The notes beneath the pieces were generated by a model that was given only the letters and a program-made list of their open reading frames with translations, searched no databases and was not told the DNA's origin. A DNA stretch of 64,000 nucleotides from Dyadobacter sp. 3J3 (GTDB lineage Bacteria > Bacteroidota > Bacteroidia > Cytophagales > Spirosomataceae), in contig NZ_VTOL01000002.1 in assembly GCF_009801115.1 (NCBI RefSeq), forward strand, positions 1-64,000. The letters run 5' to 3'. The translations under genes were made by a program, and so were the position numbers. Positions within the stretch are counted from its first letter, which is position 1, and every line of letters begins with the position of its first letter. This document shows, one piece after another, positions 55,464-64,000 of this stretch.

Positions 55464-56531
55464 ATGAAACTCGCAAAAGAAGACGCCCAAAAGCTGACGC
55501 GTGACGGCCTGATCAGCATTGGCTTATATCTCGCACCGATCGTACTTATGTTTGGCGCTTTTTATTTTACAAATTTTAAGCCCTGGCAGGGAGCTAATGA
55601 GTTGCCATTTAAAGTGCCTCATTTGGTAGAGGGAGTTTTCAAAAACCTGAGTTCTTGGGGCTTATCTGTCATCGTACTGCTAATTGGCGTAGTTGAACTT
55701 TTTGCCGGACTTTATGAAAATAAATGGACCAAAAACGAGCGTATTCTGGATATTGTATGTTACGTTTTACCAAAAATTATAATTGCTCCGGTGGTGGCTT
55801 ATTACAGTCTTGAACTATTGCCAAAGATTTTACCGTATGCAAAAGGAAGTTTTTCATGGGTTCCTTTCTGGTGGGCATTTGCGATAATCGCCGTTGCTGA
55901 TGATTTGACACAGTATTGGTATCACCGTCTGCATCACCAACTGCCTTGGTTATGGCGTTTTCACCGTACGCACCACAGCGCTCCTTACATGGGAATGGCT
56001 ATGGCGGGCAGACAAAATATTATTTACACCATTTTCTTTTCTCAAACTTATCTTACCGTTGCGCTTACGTACGTGGGGCTGGGTTATGCCGCGTTATTTG
56101 TAAAAGTGATTAAGTCGCTGATAACCACAGGTGCACATTCGAACATTCCTTGGGATAAGCCTTTTTACACGATCAAATGGCTTCAACCGATAGGCTGGGT
56201 TTTGGAGAGATTCATTTCTACACCCGCTACGCATCAGGCGCACCATGCCGATACAATGGATGACGGAATCGGGTATTACAAAGGTAATTTTGGTAACATG
56301 TTTTTCCTTTGGGATATCATTTTTGGGACAGGAATTATTACCCGGAAATATCCTACATCATTTGGAATTAAACATTATAAGGAAGAAGAATGGTACGCTC
56401 AACTTATCTGGCCAATCTTGAAATCGAAAAAAGAAGGTAGTGAATTATCTGCCAACGGACCGATGGTAGGAGATGAAGTGCATGAAACGATCATTGAGCC
56501 GCTTGCCCTGGAAACGAGAGTTGCCAGCTGA
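55464..56531 (+). CDS. Sterol desaturase/fatty acid hydroxylase family membrane enzyme
   Basis: 355 aa. Four or more transmembrane helices and the histidine boxes of the family: HRLHHQ, HRTHHS, and HQAHH near the C-terminus, which hold a di-iron centre. It hydroxylates or desaturates a lipid using O2. Company of sulfatases is unusual and could relate to a sulfated or sulfonated lipid, but that is a guess. Confidence 0.9.
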   Translation: MKLAKEDAQKLTRDGLISIGLYLAPIVLMFGAFYFTNFKPWQGANELPFKVPHLVEGVFKNLSSWGLSVIVLLIGVVELFAGLYENKWTKNERILDIVCYVLPKIIIAPVVAYYSLELLPKILPYAKGSFSWVPFWWAFAIIAVADDLTQYWYHRLHHQLPWLWRFHRTHHSAPYMGMAMAGRQNIIYTIFFSQTYLTVALTYVGLGYAALFVKVIKSLITTGAHSNIPWDKPFYTIKWLQPIGWVLERFISTPATHQAHHADTMDDGIGYYKGNFGNMFFLWDIIFGTGIITRKYPTSFGIKHYKEEEWYAQLIWPILKSKKEGSELSANGPMVGDEVHETIIEPLALETRVAS

Positions 56532-56642
56532 TTTTCAACCCATAAATATTTCTGAGTTTGCCTTGGTTTCATAGCCTTGGCGAACTCAGGTTTTTAAATG
56601 AAAATCAATTTTTAAATAAATTACTTTTTTAATAAGTACAAG

Positions 56643-58283
56643 ATGACCACCCGATTAACCAAAATTTTAGTTCTTTTTTTAGTCATGAACTCGCCTGCAT
56701 TTTCGCAAAAGAAAAAGCTCAAAGCACAAGTCGCAATTTCAAAACCCAACATCGTGCTGATCATGGCGGACGATCTTGGGTTTTCTGATATTGGTAGTTA
56801 TGGATCTGAAATACAGACACCTAACCTTAATAAACTGGCGGCCGAAGGAATTCGTTTTAGGCAGTTTTACAACAATGCCATTTGCGCGCCAACGCGGGCA
56901 TCACTTCTCAGCGGGCAATATCAGCACACAGCAGGTATGGGTTATTTTAATATTGATTTAGGAACACCGGCTTATCAGGGATTTTTGAGCAAACAAACTG
57001 TTTCCCTGGCTGAGGTTTTGAAGGATGCTGGTTACAGCACTTTGTTGTCCGGCAAATGGCATGTGGGAGATGACAGTACCAGCCAGTGGCCCAGAAAACG
57101 CGGTTTTGATCATTTTTATGGAAACATTGGCGGGGCAAGTGATTACTATGTGATTAAAAATCTTCCTAAAAAACAACGCAGCTTTTTTGTTAAGGACGAT
57201 AAAATCGTTGACCCGGAAGATGAGGACAATTTCTATTACACCGATGAAATTGCTAAAAATGCGATTGGATTTTTAAAAGATCAGCGTCAGGAACAAAAAC
57301 CTTTCTTTCTGTATCTGGCATTCACGTCGCCCCATTGGCCTTTGCAAGCCTGGCCAAAAGATATCAAAAAGTATGAGGGCAAATATGATATGGGTTGGGA
57401 TTCGCTAAGGATACTTCGATTCAAACGCCAACAGGAATTGAATATAATTGGCAAAGGCCAGAAAATCAGTGTTAAAAATAGTGATCTGCCGGCCTGGAAC
57501 AGTCTGACCTACGATGAACAAAAGTTGTGGGCGAAAAAGATGGAAGTTTATGCTGCTCAGGTAGATAACCTTGACCAGAACATTGGAAAAGTGGTAGAAC
57601 ATTTAAAAGAATCCGGTCAGTTGGATAATACAATTATATTTTTCATTTCAGATAATGGTGCTGCCGGTGAGGATGTTGGACATGGATTTAGTGGCAGAAC
57701 GGTGCGAAACTGGGGGCCGGTTGGAACAGCCGGTTCGTATGATTCCTATACCAGAACCTGGGCTTATGCATCCAATACGCCACTGAAATCTTTCAAAGGA
57801 TTTCAGTATGAAGGCGGAATAAGCAGCCCGTTTATTGCTCGTTTCCCATCAAAAATTGCAGCGGGAGGTTTGATTGACGGAACAGCTCATTTGATTGATA
57901 TCGCGCCGACTTAATACGAAATTGCAGGTGCCAAATATCCGCAGACCTATAAAGAAAATATGATTCATCCGTTGGCTGGGGAGAGTATTTTACCCGCAAT
58001 TTATGGTAAAGAATGGAGTCGATCCAAACCTATTTTCTGGGAAAGAGCGGGTAATAAAGCGGTCAGAAAAGGAAAATGGAAACTTGTTTCTGTGCGAAGC
58101 GACCAATGGGAATAATATGACATTGAGGCGGATAGGGGAGAAACCAATAATCTGATCAAGGGAAATGCAGGCATCGCTGCTGAGTTGCAGGGACTTTACG
58201 ATACCTGGGCGAAAAGTGTAAAAGTAGAAGACTGGAACGTAATTGGCAAAGGAAAAGGATTCGAGCCAAGTTTTAACCCCTGA
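56643..58283 (+). pseudogene. Arylsulfatase with two in-frame TAA codons
   Basis: Signal peptide, then the sulfatase N-terminus NIVLIMADDLGFSD and the formylglycine site CAPTRASLLSG (Cys target). The reading frame would give 546 residues but has TAA at 57912-57914 (IAPT*YEIAGAKYP) and TAA at 58113-58115 (SDQWE*YDIEADRGETNN). In homologues both positions are usually Leu, so each looks like TTA to TAA. The rest of the frame is intact to 58283. The truncated 423-aa product would lose the C-terminal subdomain. Odd enough to check for sequencing artefact or readthrough. Confidence 0.85.
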
Positions 58284-58572
58284 TTTTCAAAAAATACGAA
58301 ATAGAGATCAGCCGATTTAGAATACAAAGTGTTCCAGGTTGCCTGATCTCTGGCTAAAAGCTAACGGCTAATAGCTAATAACTCTATTACTAACTGAATG
58401 AATTATATAACATTTCCGGGTAAATGGAAAATATTGTCAAACTTCCAAAGAATATTAAACCATTCATTTGGTAAAGCCAAAAATATAAATTTACTTTGTC
58501 TATATAATTACTAGACTTATAGTTTTACTTTGATTACCACCAGTCAAATTAAGACAAAACAATTGTTTACTT
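58284..58572. other. Gene-free stretch upstream of leader 2
   Basis: Contains a possible hairpin (AGAGATCAG...CTGATCTCT, 58303-58352), a GCTAACGGCTAATAGC repeat at 58360, and the palindrome listed separately. Confidence 0.45.
58498..58516. promoter_or_regulatory. Palindromic operator-like site, sulfatase operon 2
   Basis: GTCTATATAATTACTAGAC preceded by AAATTTACTTT, like 54994-55012. Confidence 0.65.
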
Positions 58573-58692
58573 ATGAAAACAAATTCTTTACTACGTCCGC
58601 AGTACAATACTGCACCCCGGGTGGTCTCAATCATTACTACACCTTCAATGCATTGTTGTTGTCAGACAAAATGTAGTCAGCCAGGCTGCTGA
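58573..58692 (+). CDS. 39-aa Cys-rich putative leader peptide, sulfatase operon 2
   Basis: ATG at 58573, 75 nt after the palindrome start. The peptide begins MKTNSLLRPQYNTAPRVVSI and ends HCCCQTKCSQPGC, with three tandem Cys codons (TGT TGT TGT) and two more. It lies about 230 nt upstream of the SusC start. Cys-codon clustering at the end is what a stalling leader would show. Confidence 0.6.
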   Translation: MKTNSLLRPQYNTAPRVVSIITTPSMHCCCQTKCSQPGC

Positions 58693-58925
58693 CAAATGAT
58701 CCGTTTTTGAAATAAAAAGTTTTATTACAATCTTATTTTAGGGTTGTGTAGAATTATATCTTTCAAAAATCACCTAACCATCCAAAGCCAGACCAGATTT
58801 CCTGAATGGGAAATCGTATCTGCGTATATACTTGCAAGTCAGTTGTTGATTCAGCTGCCTGTTGCAGGGCTATGCACATGTCAGGCCATTTTCTACACGT
58901 CAATTTATCATTATTTACCTTAGCA

Positions 58926-61900
58926 ATGATTAAGAAAAACCTTTACCTGATATGGTTATTAGGTGCATTACTTTTTAGCACAACTGCCCTGAAAGCGCAG
59001 GATGTGATAACAGGTGTCGTGAAAGACGATACCGGACAAGGCCTCCCCGGCGCAACCATTGTTGAAAAAGGGACATCGAAAAATGCAATTTCAGATATAG
59101 ACGGAAAATTCAGTATTCCCGCAGCAAAACAATTTCCATTTACGTTACAGATAAACGTTACCGGATTTCAAACACAGGAAATTGAACTTTACGAACTTAC
59201 CACGGAACCAGTGGAAGTAATTTTAAAAACCTCAAATTTGTTGAATGAGGTTGTTGTGGTCGGATATGGTGAGCAGAAAAGGAAAGATATCACCGGTTCC
59301 ATTTCTTCGGTTCCCAAGGAAATTAAATCCCAGCCGGTTGTTTCAGTTGAAAGGCTTTTGCAAGGTTCTATCGCAGGTGCCACGGTTACGCAGACTTCCG
59401 GTCAGCCGGGAGGTGGTGTCAGTGTGCAGATCCGTGGTAGCAATTCTATCACGGCAGGAAGTGATCCTTTATATGTAATCGATGGTTTTCCTATCAATAA
59501 TGATTATGGTGTAAGTGACGCCGGTGTTACGGTTGGATCAAAAATAAATCCTCTTTCGTTTTTAAATACGGCTGATATTGAATCCATTGACGTATTGAAA
59601 GATGCTTCTGCGACTGCGATTTATGGTTCAAGAGGTGCCAATGGTGTTGTGATTATTACGACAAAAGGCGGTTCAAAAAAGAAATCTTCGATTACTTATG
59701 AAACCTATTTTGGGAAACAGGAAGTAATAAGAACGCTTCTTGTATTGAATGCTGGGGAATGGTGGCAGCTTCGTAAAGATGCGGCGATTAACTCGGGAAA
59801 AACTCCGGTTTTGCCAAGTGTTACAGGTTACAAACTTGATACAGTTGGCGCAGGAACAGACTGGCAGGCAGCCGCTTTCAGAAAAGCAACCCAGCAAAGT
59901 CACAGTTTATCCATTTTATCAGGAGGAGATAAAACAAGACTTGGTATTTCTGCCAATTATTTGAAACAGGATGGTGTACTTAAAAATACAGATTTCGAAA
60001 GAATATCCGCCCGTTTTAACATCGACCATGATTACAGTGATAAACTAAGAATTACTTCAAGCTTAACGGGAAGTCATACAAAAGCAAATGTTGCCCCCGC
60101 AGGTGTTGTTTCTGCGCTGGTATTAACGCCTTCTGCTTTACCGATTTATCAGGACAACGGTACTTTTGTAAAATACAGTCCGTTTGAAACCGTTTATGCC
60201 AATCCAATTAACTCGCTTTATAATCAACTAAACCAGACGACTACAAACCGTTTTCTGGGAAATCTTTCCGCAGAATATACGATCATCGAAGGTTTGAAAG
60301 CAAAGGTTTTATTTGGAGCCGATGTAGTTGACAACAAGCAAAACAGATATTTGCCGATCTCGACTTATGAAGGGACCGCGTTAAACGGTGACGCCTTGGT
60401 AGGTTCGGTTTTTACAACCAACTGGTTGAATGAAAATACTTTAAGTTATGATAAAGAACTTAATGAAAAAAACAGGATCAACGCCATAGTTGGTTTTACT
60501 GCACAGCAATCGCAATCAAAAGGTTCGGTAGCAGAGGCAGCTGGATTTTCTTCGGATGCGTTTTCTTACAACAATTTAGGAACAGGTATCACAAACCGGA
60601 CGCCTGCATCTTCTGCATCTGAATTCTCACTTGCATCTTATTTAGGCCGTATCAATTATGTTTATGACGACCGCTACCTGGTTACAATTACGGTACGTGC
60701 GGATGGTTCTTCCAAATTTGGAGCAGGTAATAAATGGGGATATTTCCCTTCCGCAGCTTTGGGCTGGAACATTGCCAACGAAAAATTCTTCAAAAATGTG
60801 AGAAATGTAAGTTTGCTTAAATTGAGATTAAGTGCAGGTTCTACGGGTAACCAAAGCATTCCTCCATATCAGTCTCTAGCGCAGCTGACTTATTATCCAT
60901 ACAATTTCTCCGGCGGAACCGTATCAGGTTATGCGCCAAGTACGGTATTCAACAAAAATCTTGGCTGGGAAAAGACATTTCAGGTGGATGCAGGTCTGGA
61001 TATCGGTTTGTTAAAAGATCGCTTGAATATCACAGCAGATTATTATTACAAAAAAACAACGGATCTGCTTTTAACAAGAACAGTACCCGGAACTTCCGGA
61101 TTATCTGATTTTTATAGTAATCAGGGATCAACAATTTACCAGAATGTTGGTGCGGTTTCCAATCAGGGTATCGAATTGGCTGTAAATTCTCAAAATCTTG
61201 CAGGTGCTTTCAAATGGAATACGACGTTTATTTTCGTGAGAAACACGAATAAAATTCTTGATCTTGGAGATGGGGTTAATCAATATATTCCATCAAGTTC
61301 AGCACCTTCGATTGCAAAAGTGGGTCATCCGCTGGGATCATTTATCGTTTACAAAACGGACGGTGTAATCAAGGAAGGACAAACACCTTTGACGCCACAA
61401 TCCAACAAAGGAGCAGGTGGACAGCAATATAAAGATCTGGATGGCGACGGGCTGATCACACAAGTTGGCGACAGGGCAGTGATTGATAACCAGATCAAAT
61501 TTACGGCTGGTTTGACGAATACGTTCAGCTACAAAGGATTTGACCTGGCTGTTTTCTTCCAAACTTCGGTGGGAGGTAAATTGTACAATGTGAACCGTGC
61601 AAACCTTGAATTGGGAACGGGTTATACCAACGCTTCAAGAGAACTTTTGAACCGTTACACACCAACGAACACGAATACCGATGTGAAAGAAGCTTATCAG
61701 GATCCTGCGATCACGATCTCAGATCGCTTCATTGAGGATGCAACGTATTACCGTTTGAAAAACATTTCTTTCGGATATTCTTTACCAAAAGCGGTTCTTT
61801 CCAAAATCAAAATTCAGGCACTACGGGTTTATGTTTCTGCACAAAATGCGATTACCTGGACCAAGTACACAGGTTTTGATCCGGAGGTAAGTTCTAATGG

Positions 61901-61985
61901 ACAAAGTCTGATCAACAAAGGTGTGGACGATAGCGTGTATCCGAACAATAAATCTTACCAGGTTGGCTTGTCTCTGACATTCTGA
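58926..61985 (+). CDS. susC: SusC/RagA-family TonB-dependent outer-membrane receptor
   Basis: 1019 aa from ATG at 58926, which starts a signal peptide (LYLIWLLGALLFSTTALKAQ). Then the carboxypeptidase-like domain (ITGVVKDDTGQGLPGATIVEKG), TonB box region and plug (VVVVGYGEQKRKDITGSIS, VQIRGSNSI, VLKDASATAIYGSRGANGVV), and a large barrel ending in VGLSLTF. Imports an organic ligand, here probably a sulfated compound given the sulfatase neighbours. Confidence 0.95.
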   Translation: MIKKNLYLIWLLGALLFSTTALKAQDVITGVVKDDTGQGLPGATIVEKGTSKNAISDIDGKFSIPAAKQFPFTLQINVTGFQTQEIELYELTTEPVEVILKTSNLLNEVVVVGYGEQKRKDITGSISSVPKEIKSQPVVSVERLLQGSIAGATVTQTSGQPGGGVSVQIRGSNSITAGSDPLYVIDGFPINNDYGVSDAGVTVGSKINPLSFLNTADIESIDVLKDASATAIYGSRGANGVVIITTKGGSKKKSSITYETYFGKQEVIRTLLVLNAGEWWQLRKDAAINSGKTPVLPSVTGYKLDTVGAGTDWQAAAFRKATQQSHSLSILSGGDKTRLGISANYLKQDGVLKNTDFERISARFNIDHDYSDKLRITSSLTGSHTKANVAPAGVVSALVLTPSALPIYQDNGTFVKYSPFETVYANPINSLYNQLNQTTTNRFLGNLSAEYTIIEGLKAKVLFGADVVDNKQNRYLPISTYEGTALNGDALVGSVFTTNWLNENTLSYDKELNEKNRINAIVGFTAQQSQSKGSVAEAAGFSSDAFSYNNLGTGITNRTPASSASEFSLASYLGRINYVYDDRYLVTITVRADGSSKFGAGNKWGYFPSAALGWNIANEKFFKNVRNVSLLKLRLSAGSTGNQSIPPYQSLAQLTYYPYNFSGGTVSGYAPSTVFNKNLGWEKTFQVDAGLDIGLLKDRLNITADYYYKKTTDLLLTRTVPGTSGLSDFYSNQGSTIYQNVGAVSNQGIELAVNSQNLAGAFKWNTTFIFVRNTNKILDLGDGVNQYIPSSSAPSIAKVGHPLGSFIVYKTDGVIKEGQTPLTPQSNKGAGGQQYKDLDGDGLITQVGDRAVIDNQIKFTAGLTNTFSYKGFDLAVFFQTSVGGKLYNVNRANLELGTGYTNASRELLNRYTPTNTNTDVKEAYQDPAITISDRFIEDATYYRLKNISFGYSLPKAVLSKIKIQALRVYVSAQNAITWTKYTGFDPEVSSNGQSLINKGVDDSVYPNNKSYQVGLSLTF

Positions 61986-62010
61986 TTTCAAATTAAAACT
62001 GAGCATTACA

Positions 62011-63576
62011 ATGAAAAAATATCAATATATTTTGCTTGCAGCGAGCTCATTATTTATCGCTTCCTGCAACGACTTTCTGACCGAAAAACCAGAATCGATT
62101 ATTTCGGAAGAGCAGTATTACAAAACAGAAACAGATGCCCTTACGGCGATTAATGCGGTCTATTTTTTCCTGAATTCAGGGAAAATCCAGACGCCTTATA
62201 ACACCCTTTTCAATACTGGAATGAACATGGCCAGCGATGATGAAGATCCGGGGCCGGGTGCAACCAATCCGGATGTGCGCTCGTTGGCGGTGCAGTCACA
62301 CTCATCCAGTAATCTGCGGGTATACGAACTTTGGCAGCAGCATTATGCGGCTATTCGTAAGGCGAATGTGGTTTTGAATAAAATTCCGGATATCACTTTT
62401 TCTATTGCTTCAAACAAGGACCGGATTTTAGCAGAAGCGAAGTTTTTGAGAGCGCTGTTTTATTTCAATCTGGTACGTTTATATGGCGATGTGCCGTTAG
62501 TAACGGAATACCAAAACTACGTTTCCGCCGCCGATTACGCGATTGCGAAAAGTCCATCAACCGATATATATGCTCAAATTGAAAAAGATCTGACTGAAGC
62601 TGCGGCAGTTTTACCGGTTTCTTACAGTTCTCCGGATGTAGGAAGAGCAACGGCAGGTGCTGCGAAATCTCTTTTAGCCAAAGTGTATCTGATCAAAGCT
62701 TCACTTCCTTTAAAGCTTACTGAAAATTACCAGAAAGCAATTTCCAAAGCGGAAGAAGCACTTTCGGCAGCGGATGGCGGAACTGGAACTTATGGATACG
62801 ACTTGATTACTGATTATTCACGTGTGTTTTTGCCAGCTTACAAAAATGGTGTTGAGCATATTTTCTCTGCCCAGATGAAAGGGAATTCATACAGTCAGGG
62901 TAATAATGAAACATCTCGTGCGATTTATTCAGCCATTCCTGGACTTACCGGAAACTATGCACATATGGTGCGGTATTACACGGAAGGAAATGACAAGTTT
63001 TTCAGTATTTACAAACTTTTCAAAGCAACGGATAAAAGAAGAAATGTCACTTTTACAAGAAGCTTTACCAGTCCGACAAATGGAAGAAAATATGCTTTGC
63101 CAATCGTAAATACAGCAGTTCCAAATGATTCAACCCCTTTCTGGAACAAATGGTGGGATCCAAACAACCAGGCTGTAACTACAAACTCGGAAGCAAACGT
63201 TCCCATTATTCGTTACGCTGAACTTCTTTTAATTCATGCAGAAGCTGAAAACGAAGTAAACGGTCCGACAGCGAAAGCGTATAAGTCGATTAACCGCGTC
63301 AGAACAAGAGCAGGTCTGGCAAATCTTACACAGGGTTTATCCAAAGATCAGTTTCGTGATTCGGTTTACTTTGAACGCCGTCTGGAACTCACTTATGAAT
63401 ACCAAAGATGGTTTGATTTGATCCGTGAAAAAGATGCCAGCGGAAATGGAATTTTGATTAAAAGTTTGCAAAAAGTTGGGAAAAATAATGTGGCCCCGAA
63501 ACATTATCTATATCCAATTCCACAAACTGAACTTGACAACAATCCGCTTTTGAAGCAAAATCCGCTTTGGCAGTAA
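62011..63576 (+). CDS. susD: SusD/RagB-family surface lipoprotein
   Basis: 521 aa. Lipobox LFIASC (Cys19), N-terminal SusD-like region (FLTEKPESIISEEQYYKTE), TPR helices and C-terminal RRLELTYEYQRWFDLIREKD. It binds the ligand at the cell surface and caps SusC. Starts 25 bp after susC. Confidence 0.95.
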   Translation: MKKYQYILLAASSLFIASCNDFLTEKPESIISEEQYYKTETDALTAINAVYFFLNSGKIQTPYNTLFNTGMNMASDDEDPGPGATNPDVRSLAVQSHSSSNLRVYELWQQHYAAIRKANVVLNKIPDITFSIASNKDRILAEAKFLRALFYFNLVRLYGDVPLVTEYQNYVSAADYAIAKSPSTDIYAQIEKDLTEAAAVLPVSYSSPDVGRATAGAAKSLLAKVYLIKASLPLKLTENYQKAISKAEEALSAADGGTGTYGYDLITDYSRVFLPAYKNGVEHIFSAQMKGNSYSQGNNETSRAIYSAIPGLTGNYAHMVRYYTEGNDKFFSIYKLFKATDKRRNVTFTRSFTSPTNGRKYALPIVNTAVPNDSTPFWNKWWDPNNQAVTTNSEANVPIIRYAELLLIHAEAENEVNGPTAKAYKSINRVRTRAGLANLTQGLSKDQFRDSVYFERRLELTYEYQRWFDLIREKDASGNGILIKSLQKVGKNNVAPKHYLYPIPQTELDNNPLLKQNPLWQ

Positions 63577-63652
63577 AAATTGATAATGAATTAAAATGCC
63601 TTTTTTCTTGACAGTATCTGGGCATTTATTTTCTTAAAATAATGATAGTCAG

Positions 63653-64000
63653 ATGTTACAACTACCCATCAGATTTAAGGTCTTAAAAAGAATTTTTAAA
63701 TACAGTTTTTTCACACTTGCTGTCGCAACTAATCTACATGCACAGCAAAAAAATGAAAAGCCCAATATTATCGTCATTCTGGCCGATGATATGGGATTTT
63801 CTGATCTGGGAAGTTTTGGTTCTGAGATTAATACTCCGAATCTGGATAAGCTAGCAAAGGAAGGTTTGAAAATCACACAGTTTTACAACAGTGGAAGGTG
63901 CTGTCCTTCCCGGGCGGCTTTGCTTACCGGACTTTATCCGCATCAGGCAGGCGTTGGCGATATGGTTCAGGATAAAGGATCACCAGCCTATCAGGGTTTT
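63653..64000 (+). CDS. Arylsulfatase, N-terminal part (runs off the window)
   Basis: 116 codons seen. Signal peptide (VLKRIFKYSFFTLAVATNLHAQ), NIIVILADDMGFSDLGSFGSE and the formylglycine motif CCPSRAALLTG (C-x-P-x-R). Continues the susC-susD operon, so the imported ligand is probably a sulfate ester. The sister sulfatase at 56643 shows closely similar order of motifs. Confidence 0.92.
   Translation, partial: MLQLPIRFKVLKRIFKYSFFTLAVATNLHAQQKNEKPNIIVILADDMGFSDLGSFGSEINTPNLDKLAKEGLKITQFYNSGRCCPSRAALLTGLYPHQAGVGDMVQDKGSPAYQGF

Noticed and set aside
58806..58925. Upstream, Cys-containing extension of the SusC reading frame
   Set aside because: A normal signal peptide starts at the ATG at 58926; the extension would place a polar stretch before it. 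The Cys residues there are probably chance.

Overview
The window looks like the chromosome of a Cytophagales-type Bacteroidota, probably Dyadobacter or a close relative. The basis is a SusC/SusD pair with sulfatases, promoters of the TAnnTTTG type (clear upstream of two tRNA-Thr genes), Bacteroidota-type integrase and HTH proteins, a CbpA/CbpM pair, DUF349 and CHRD proteins, and moderate-to-low GC. The genus is an inference.

Bases 1 to about 28319 are accessory DNA that looks like an integrated island. Its right border is a tRNA-Lys gene (28319-28391) with a tyrosine integrase (26775-28070) beside the tRNA 3' end. The left border is outside the window or not recognised. At the left lies a nest of mobile DNA: a decayed IS66 element (about 1137-6923) whose transposase gene carries an in-frame ochre codon and is split by a three-recombinase RIT element (1350-4828) with a 5-bp target duplication. 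From 7 to 15 kb is a minus-strand run of poorly known genes: a DUF2971 protein, a PD-(D/E)XK-like protein, a GNAT acetyltransferase, a CxxC/HxH zinc protein, a larger nuclease-like protein and a proteasome-fold (Ntn hydrolase-like) protein. From 15 to 18.3 kb are two unknown genes, IS-like debris and gene fragments. From 18.4 to 25.1 kb is the most striking module: a pentapeptide-repeat-like 606-aa protein divergent from a nucleoside-phosphorylase-like domain, which is followed in the -1 frame by a STAND NTPase with helical repeats. The two frames are joined by a run of nine A, with no usable start between, so a 1427-residue effector-NTPase protein is likely.

From 28.4 kb onward the content is core-like: lipoproteins, a DEAD-box helicase, cbpA-cbpM, an oxidoreductase, an isochorismatase-type hydrolase, an Ada-like methyltransferase, miaA, gltA, pdxH, a DUF349 protein, two tandem tRNA-Thr genes, two tandem globins, a TPR/LuxR-type regulator, and a TetR regulator followed by a TolC/adaptor/RND efflux operon with repeated operator-like sites.

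The right end (55-64 kb) holds two sulfatase operons. The first has a 39-aa membrane peptide, a fatty acid hydroxylase and a sulfatase broken by two TAA codons. The second has SusC, SusD and a second sulfatase running off the window. Each begins with the same arrangement: a GTCTATA...TAGAC palindrome, then about 70 nt later a short ORF that ends in cysteine. The second short ORF ends with three tandem Cys codons plus two more. This suggests a cysteine- or sulfur-sensing leader peptide controlling organosulfate use.
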